DNA from: Welwitschia mirabilis
Lineage: Eukaryota > Gnetophyta > Gnetopsida > Welwitschiales
DNA length: 50,618 nt
Assembly: GCA_051453625.1 (NCBI GenBank)
Contig: JBOZIK010000001.1
Location: 269,702,322-269,752,939, forward strand
Reading direction: 5' to 3'
Shown here: positions 43,857 to 50,618 of the stretch, in pieces
How positions within the stretch are numbered: the first letter of the stretch is position 1
How the letters are laid out: the number at the start of each line of letters is the position of its first letter
The notes under the pieces: model-generated
Told to the model about the DNA's origin: nothing
The model's input: only the letters and a program-made list of their open reading frames with translations
Databases searched by the model: none
Translations under genes and position numbers: made by a program

Positions 43857-46440
43857 TCTTGCTAGTATCTTGATAGTGATTTCTTTAGACATATGATATG
43901 TAATAATTCCAACTTCATCAAATTTAAGGAATGTGATGAAGAAGAAGTAACATTGGAAGAGCTTGAATTAAAGGAAGTAGAAGCATTAGTGGAGGTACTT
44001 TGCCTAATATTGATCATGTGTTATTTGTAAATGGTTTAAAGCATAATATGTTAAGTATTAGTCAAATTTGTGATAAGGGTTATAAAGTATCTTTTGATAA
44101 AAATAAATGTACAATAAAACATGATAAAATGGATTAGTTATTACTAATAGCAACAAGACACAAAAATGTTTACTGTGTAAATCAGTTAAGCAATTCTATT
44201 TGTATCTCTTATCATGTTCAAGAAGAAATTATCTAGCATCAATGTTTAGGTCACATTAGCTTTGAAATTTTAAAGAAAATATGTCATGATGAGATTTTTA
44301 GAGGTTTTTAAAAACTTTCTATCACTCACAAAGGCTTATGTAATGCTTGATAAAAAGAGAAACAAACCAAAGAATCTCATAAAAGAATTAGTGATATTAC
44401 TAGTAGCAAGCCTCTAGATTTAATTCATATGGATTTGATTGACCCTATTCAAATAACAATACTTTTTAGTCATGGTTGATGATTTTTCTAGATTTTCTTG
44501 GGTAGCCTTTCTTCATGCTAAATCTGATGCTTATGATAATTTTTTTAGAATTTACAAGAAAATCCAAACTGAAAATGGGTATGTAATTAAGAATATTCAC
44601 AATGATTATGGTAGAGCATTTGAAAATGAAAGATTCAAATATTATTACAACTCAAATAGAGTTAACCATAAATTTTTAGCTTTAAATAATCCTCAATAAA
44701 ATGGAATAGTAGGAAAAAATTAACATTATTAGATGTGGTAAGAGTCATGCTAAATAAAAAAGATATTCTAAAAAGATTTTGGGCTGAAGTAGTGACCACA
44801 GCGTGTCATATTTTAAATAGAGTTTATTTAAGACCTGGAACTTCTAAAACTCCTTACAAAATTTAGAAAAGGAAGCTGTTAAATTTATCATATTTCAAAA
44901 CCTTTGGAAGTAAGTACTTCATCTTAAGAGATAGAGAGGATTTAGCTAAATTTAATTCTAAATCTAATGAAGGAATTTTCTTGGGGTATTCTCAATCCAG
45001 TAGAGCTTATAGAATGTTCAACAAACGCAATCTTCATATGGAAGAATCTATAAATGTGAAAATTCATGATGTACCTAATACCAAAAAATCCTTTAAGCTT
45101 GATAAAGATCTAGTTCCTCCTTCTTTCCATCATAACAGAGTTGACTCAAGAGATAAGACAATACCAAAGATTAAAGAACCCAAGGATCATCCTTTAAACT
45201 CAATCATTAGAAATGTTCAATAAGGTATAGTTATTAGAAACTCTCTTAAGAATTTTAGTGCTCATATTTCTCTATTATCTCAAGTGAAATCAAGAATCTT
45301 TAAGGATGTTGAATCTAATCCTTGTTGGATGAATGCAATGCAAGAAGAACTTAAATAATTCTCTCAAAATCAGGTGTGGTCTCTTATTCCTAAACCAACT
45401 AGAAAAAATGTCATAGGTTTAAAATGAATTTTTAGAAATAAGGTAAATGAAAAGAATGGGATTACTAAGAACAAAGATAAACTTGTAGTTCAAGGGTACT
45501 CTCAAATAGAAGGAATAGATTGTAATGATACTTTTCCTCCTATTACTAGACTAGAGTCTATAAGGTTGTTTTTAGCTTTTACCTATTACAAGAAAATAAG
45601 AGTCTTTCAGATGGATGTAAAGAGTGCCTTTCTAAATGAACACATTAAGAAAGAAGTTTTTGTGAAATAATCATAAGGCTTTGCTAATCCTCATAAACTA
45701 AAATATGTGCACAAACTTAACAAGGTTTTGTATGAGTTAAAAAAAGCTCCTAGAGCCTAGTATGAAAAGCTTTCTTCATTTTTACTTCTGCATGGTTTTA
45801 CTAAAGGCTCCATTAATATAACTTTATTTATAAAATTATTGAATGATGATTTAATTTTGGTTTAAATATATGTGAATGACATTATTTTCAGGTTAACTAA
45901 TAAAAGATTATCAAATCATTTTACAAATCTAATGAGTTCTGAGTTTGAAATGAGTATGGTTGGATCGGTTAAGATGTTTCTAGGACTAAAAATTTAATAA
46001 CATGAAAATAGTATATTCATAAATCATAAGAAATACTCTTCAGACTTAATAAAAAAATTCAAACTTGAAAATGCTAAGTGTATGGATTATCCAATGGCTA
46101 TGAACATCAAACTTTCTCCTGATGAATAAAGTAAGGATGTGGACTAAAAGTTATATCGTAGCATTATTGAAAGTCTTTGTATCTAATAGCTAGCCATCTT
46201 GACATAGCATTTAATATTGGTTTGTATGCTAGGTATCAAAGTAAATCAAAAGAATATAATCTTATTACTATAAAGAGGATACTTTGCTATGTGAAAGGTA
46301 CTCTTAATTTTGGTTTATGGTATTCAAGTAATACTCCTCTAAGCTTAATAGGTTATAGTGATGCGTATTGGGCTGGATGCAAAGATGATTTAAATAGCAC
46401 AAGTTCTGGACATCTCTTCTTTAAAATACATTACATTTAA
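43857..46440 (+). pseudogene. Copia pol, broken and 3'-truncated, element D
   Basis: Protease: YLDSDFFRHM, where the active-site DSG has become DSD. GAG-pre-integrase: VNGLKHNMLSISQICDKGY and HQCLGHISFEILKKI, with its Trp a stop. Integrase: MVDDFSRFSWVAFLHAKSDAY and HNDYGRAFENE, then NPQ, a stop, and NGIVGKN, where the usual VVERKN has lost Glu. RT: WSLIPKPTRKN, IRVFQMDVKSAFLNEHIKKE, LNKVLYELKKAPRA with a stop for Trp, and YVNDIIF at 45869-45889 where YVDD is required. RNase H: LIGYSDAYWAGCKDD (about 46349). After FFKIHYI the homology ends, and the usual KKQNSVALSTAEAEYI segment is absent. All three enzymatic cores therefore carry inactivating changes. Confidence 0.85.
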
Positions 46441-48316
46441 AGAGGAATATAAGCTAAAATAGACTCCTCAAACTAGCCTTAAAATAAGTCCTCTCATAAA
46501 GGTTCTTAGAAAGTAATGATGTCCTGATGATTTAAATATTTTCATTATGTTTTTCAAATAAAATATTCTTTACAATGAGGGATCAAAAACCTTTTATAGA
46601 TGATGGAAGGCTTAAGAATCTTTGGTTTATACTGGTTGATGGTAGTTACATTAGGGGGCCTACACTTTTAGGTAATTACATTAGGAGAGGTTACAAATTT
46701 TATCATGTAGCTCTAAGAAGAAATATTTATTCTTCTTATTAAAAGTGATTGGATGATGGTTCTATTATTGATGAAGGTTATCACTACTTGTCCTCTACAT
46801 CATCATACTCGTTACTGCCACATATTACTTGTGCCTCCACTATGTATTGTTAAAATTGATGATTATTTTTTATTTAATTTTTGACTAAGCCTATAAATGA
46901 AATGTGATTAAATTTTAATAAAGAGATATGAACATAGATTTAAACTCATTATGCCCTAAAAGATTAATGGTGTCAGTGACTTAGACAATAGCATCAACAT
47001 TTTTTAATGGAAATCTCTCATTTTGTAGAATGTCTTCCAAAAGGCAGAAATTAACTTGTAAATGTTATGAAAAACTCATAATTTCATAATTCATGATAAA
47101 AATGGCAAAAAACATAATCTTAATGATAAAATGACTATTTTAATATCTTTCACCTAATTAAATTAATCAAACATACTTTCTTTAAATGTCATCTTGTATA
47201 TGTAAACATGACCCCTAACCAGACTTTTGCTAGTCTCTTAGGAAAAAACAATTGATAAACAAATGATCAACATGGAAAAATTATCTAACTAGAATATTCA
47301 AGAGTGAAAATGATATAACTTTGAAAAAATTTTAAATCCATTTTTGACAAAGAAGGCATCAAATTTTAGGAAAATACAATGGATGTCATACTCCTAATCA
47401 AAACTAAACTTTGTACTCAAAGTTAAAAAGATAGAAAAATTTAATACAATTCTTTTGAGAATAAGTTAAAATTTTTGAAAAGATAAATTTCCATTACATG
47501 GCTTTTTTTACTATAATATAGAAAATCACTTCAATGTAAATAATTCAAAACTTAGGAAAAACTTTAAACTAGCATGCAAAACATTTTATTATAATACACT
47601 TTGAAAATACTATAATAAAACACATTTAAATGCATATAATAAAAAGCAATTTTTAATCAACAGATCTTCTATGAGACACTAAATGTTCTAGTTTCTCATC
47701 CATTTATTTTTGCTTATGTAATATGTCCTTTTAATGCTTGATAATTTTTTCCATTGTTTCCCATGCCTTGCCAATCCAAGTCTTATTCTTTTATGTTATT
47801 TGATCCAAAAATATTTTACTAAATTAAGAACAGGGGGAGTGAGGAGGTTGAGAGAAATACAAGAAGACTATGAGGAGACACATGATGTGAGATTTACAAG
47901 AATAGTGATGCCATTAGTAGTGACAAGTGTTTACATGTAAAAATTGACATTATAAACAAATATAATTGATAAATTTTGCATAGGAAAAGATATCACATTC
48001 ATTTTTGTATTATAAAATGATATTTTTTATCCTTTTTATCATGTTTTCATGAGATTATAAACTTTCTTATAACATAAGCATATTTAATATTGCATATGGA
48101 AGTACATTGAATAAAAAGAAGACATTCCAGTACAAAAGGTCAGTGCTGTTATCCAAAACTACTAGCACCACTAGTCTTTTGAGGATAAGGAATTTAAAAC
48201 TTAAATTATTAAACTTATTTAGGAAGTTCATCATTTTTCACTACTAGGCTAAGTTAGAAGTTGATCTAAAATAAATCTTCAAATCTAGAAACACATGATG
48301 GAAGTATAAAATGATA
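46441..48316. other. Spacer between elements D and E
   Basis: AT-rich without recognised genes. A purine run AACAGGGGGAGTGAGGAGG at 47829 could be a lost polypurine tract, but no LTR start follows it. The open frame around it has no recognisable domain. Confidence 0.4.
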
Positions 48317-49372
48317 TGTTAGAGTGGCATGTGGCAGCAATGAGGATGATCATGTAGAAGACACATGTCATGGTATTTGTGGGAATTTTCATAATTACTC
48401 AAAGGACATATCATCATCATGCTTGCATAAGAATACAAAGAATCTTTCTTTGTGATTACATACCAAAAATTATAACTTCATCCTTGAGTAACTACCCTAA
48501 GGTACCCCCACTTATGTAATGAACCCACCTAACACAATTATGAAAAACCTTTGCAAGCCTTTTCTCATCTATAAAAGGGGCTTGAGCTCCCATTATAATG
48601 AATCATTTTATTGACTAACATTGGAAAAAACTTAAAGCACTAGAACATCACGGTATTCTAATCATCTTTCTTGGGGGTAGATTATTCTAAGGCTAGTGGA
48701 GGAGTCCTTTATCTTTACTTCTCTTCTTTGATGTAATGTATATTTTAAAATTTTAATATAAGAATTGATTTTTCATATTTTCATTATTAATGAACAATTC
48801 ATTTTGTATTAGCAATCTTTAGGTAAAACTAGTTCTTAAGTACCTTTCATTCTTTCCTTATTAATGCACATAAAATTGGTATTAGTAATATTTAAGTGAA
48901 ACTATTTTATTTTTAGGTTCTTTCATAATCAAGTGAGTTGTTTAAGGTTACTTTTATGATTTTATATTTTTTGTTATTTGATGGATATTATGCACAATCA
49001 TTCATACTTTACACACTTATGAAGGGCTATGAAAGATCAGTGAAACTGAATAGCTCACCAACACTCATGTGGTGGATGAGATTATGCCTTCATGCCAAGG
49101 CTCAATGATTTTATATTATGCTTTAGAAATAAAAGAGTATTGAAATAAAGGAGGAGTATTGGATAAATTATCTAGACTCTTAGAGCACTTCCATTCACTC
49201 ATGATGTTAATCAAAGATCATTTCATTCTCAAACTTTGATTTTATGTTTAGTCTGATTTCTATTGTAAGTTAAGTTAATTATGTATCTTTTGTAAGTTTA
49301 CCACATATATATCCTATGAAAGAATGATACTAGATTCTCACCTAGTTAAAGATAGTTCATTGTACTCATACA
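48317..49372 (+). repeat. LTR of element E
   Basis: Ends proposed as TGTTAGAGTGGC and CTCATACA. The right end is supported by the PBS 8 bp further on. The left end is the best TGTT before the promoter and may be off. Inside is a diverged 73-bp direct repeat (GTATTAGCAATCTTTAGG at 48806, GTATTAGTAATATTTAAG at 48879). Confidence 0.45.
48569..48578 (+). promoter_or_regulatory. TATA box of LTR E
   Basis: CTATAAAAGG within CATCTATAAAAGGGGCTTG, the clearest core promoter in the window, about 250 bp into the LTR. Confidence 0.65.
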
Positions 49373-49380
49373 AATAAATT

Positions 49381-49398
49381 TGGCACCATTGTTAAGGA
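49381..49398 (+). other. Primer-binding site (tRNA-Asp type) of element E
   Basis: TGGCACCATTGTTAAGGA against the usual Tat/Athila TGGCGCCGTTGCCGGGGA: 12 of 18 bases match, and all six differences are C-to-T or G-to-A. The preceding AAATT also fits the family. Confidence 0.6.
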
Positions 49399-49460
49399 TA
49401 TTGACTTGTTAACTTTTCAAGGGTGCATGGTTTTATTCTTGTAATTTTTAATTATTTATT

Positions 49461-49600
49461 ATTTTTAAGTGATGGGTACTAATCCTCTTTCTAACGATAC
49501 CTGAACTAGTCCTTTTCTTTTTCATTTATATGTTTTCTTTTCAGTTTAGTGATGAGTACTAGTCCTTTTCTAGTGAAATCCAAACTAGTCCAAATTATTA
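49461..49600 (+). repeat. Imperfect direct repeat in element E's leader
   Basis: GTGATGGGTACTAATCCTC ... GAACTAGTCC at 49469-49513 recurs as GTGATGAGTACTAGTCCTT ... AAACTAGTCC at 49549-49590. It lies in the region expected to be the leader or gag start. Confidence 0.55.
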
Positions 49601-50618
49601 AGTTTAGTTCTCTAATCTAATAATTAAAATTCATTTCCACATTTGATATTTTTTGCTGTAAGTCTAATGAATTTTTTATAGGATTTAATTGAAACTAAGA
49701 TTATGAATTAGGAAAAATAAACTCTATTGAATTGTTCTATGTATTTTTTTTTTTACTTTTTGTAAATTTTTGTAAACTTTTTAATTCTATTCATTTTTAT
49801 CTATATTAAAAAATTAAATACAATTATGTTTTATTTTTGTAGATTTATTCACTAAGTTATAGTTAATACAATATTCTATAAACATTTTCTAAGGCCCTGT
49901 AATTCTAAATATATCATGTAGATTTAAGCTTAACTAGTGTTCTTTTTCAAACTACTCCTCAAATAACTAGTGCCACCATCTTCCCGACTGGTACTACTAG
50001 CCTTCCTACTCATAATAGTTTGCAACCTTACTTAGACCCTCACTTGACCTCTTTAAAACTTTTATAATAACATGCATCCTCTAAAACCTTAAAAAGTTAA
50101 GAAAATAGGAACCTTTAGTCAAAACTGTAATCTTTCCCTGAAACATAACAATGAGTTGGATACTTAAGCCATTTGAAATACCTTCTATACTACAACCTAT
50201 TTAATCCTATAATTTTTAACATCATGATCAACTTGAACATACTATAGAAGATTTCATTTGGCTTAAGTAAATTTTTAGGGACTACCTTTAATGAAACCAA
50301 TACCATTTACAACTCTGAAATGCTTTTGACACTAGACAAAAATTTAGAGAATATATTCAAAGCCTAAAATTCTATCCATGTATAAATCAACCTCCTTGTC
50401 GTGATGCCAATTTGTTGGAATTTGATGGTGTATTTTGAGTATTTTTGGAGGACATTCATACAGGTTTTTGATACAATACTAATAAGCTATGAAGGCATCA
50501 TAAGATAATTGGTGAAACATGTGATATCTAGCATTTCTAGCAATTTCTTGGGTTGTTGCGATGTGAATTTATGTAATCCTGAAGCTCTTTAGGTAAACCT
50601 ATAAATCATATAACTTGC
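49601..50618. other. Right-edge region, no feature recognised
   Basis: AT-rich, with short open frames only. Presumed interior of element E. Nothing resembling gag could be read with confidence. Confidence 0.4.

Larger units (their letters stand above)
40954..46440 (+). mobile_element. Element D: Ty1-copia element, 3' end missing
   Basis: Plus-strand copia element: LTR (40954-42235), tRNA-Met PBS (42236-42256), gag, protease, integrase, RT and the start of RNase H. Homology stops near 46440 in RNase H, and no second copy of the LTR is found to the right within the window. Either the 3' end was deleted or it was replaced by later insertions. It faces element A with about 1.3 kb between their 5' LTRs. 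Confidence 0.8.
48317..50618 (+). mobile_element. Element E: Tat/Athila-like Gypsy element, 5' part
   Basis: A single LTR with a strong TATA box is followed by a tRNA-Asp-type PBS, the hallmark of Tat/Athila (non-chromovirus) Ty3-gypsy elements. The internal region runs off the right edge. No gag domain can be read in 49400-50618, which looks like untranslated leader or decayed coding DNA, so the assignment depends on the PBS alone. Confidence 0.5.

Noticed and set aside
47734-47940. 68-residue plus-strand open frame with a basic-acidic segment
   Set aside because: No recognised domain; it lies over a purine-rich run that biases composition.

Overview
This window looks like nuclear DNA of a seed plant, most likely an angiosperm with a repeat-rich genome. 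It is strongly AT-rich and CpG-poor and carries scaffold gaps: 100-N gaps at 373-472, 13669-13768, 26562-26661 and 28549-28648, several 10-N gaps, and gaps of other sizes at 1211-1723, 8268-8304 and 31490-31565. I see no cellular gene, rRNA, tRNA or CRISPR array. What can be recognised is a graveyard of LTR retrotransposons. All reading frames are broken, and calls rest on reading degraded protein motifs and LTR boundaries by eye.

Layout. (C) 1-2675, minus strand: the 5' end of a Ty1-copia element, with gag, a primer-binding site (PBS) and a complete 5' LTR; the rest lies beyond the left edge. 2676-16490: about 13.8 kb of AT-rich DNA without a recognisable gene, holding two possible tRNA-derived SINE relics and a GT microsatellite. 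(B) 16496-29802, minus strand: a 13.3-kb composite bounded by matching 5-bp CTATT duplications. It has LTRs, a copia-type gag, and a post-gag ORF related to the plant Transposase_32/Athila-ORF1 domain, but no visible pol. Its gag is split by a nested, probably Gypsy, insertion ending at 27009. (A) 30691-39604, minus strand: a nearly complete copia element with PBS, gag with two CCHC knuckles, protease, integrase, RT, RNase H, a third ORF of the same Transposase_32 type, polypurine tract and two LTRs. This layout resembles the SIRE/Maximus lineage. (D) 40954-about 46440, plus strand: a copia element with 5' LTR, PBS, gag and pol, lacking its 3' end. (E) about 48317-50618, plus strand: LTR and tRNA-Asp-type PBS of a Tat/Athila-like Gypsy element running off the right edge.

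How the parts relate. In the four copia-type families the LTR carries a cluster of a short family-specific word between the U3 start and the TATA box: GGTCGACCCC in C, TAGTCGATCC in A, GGGTGACC in D, AGACATCTT in B. In A and B, the two elements that have a third ORF, the same family-specific word is clustered again immediately upstream of that ORF, followed by a TATA-like box. This suggests an internal, LTR-like promoter for the third ORF and is the observation I rate highest. Decay is dominated by C-to-T and G-to-A changes, as expected from long-term cytosine methylation.
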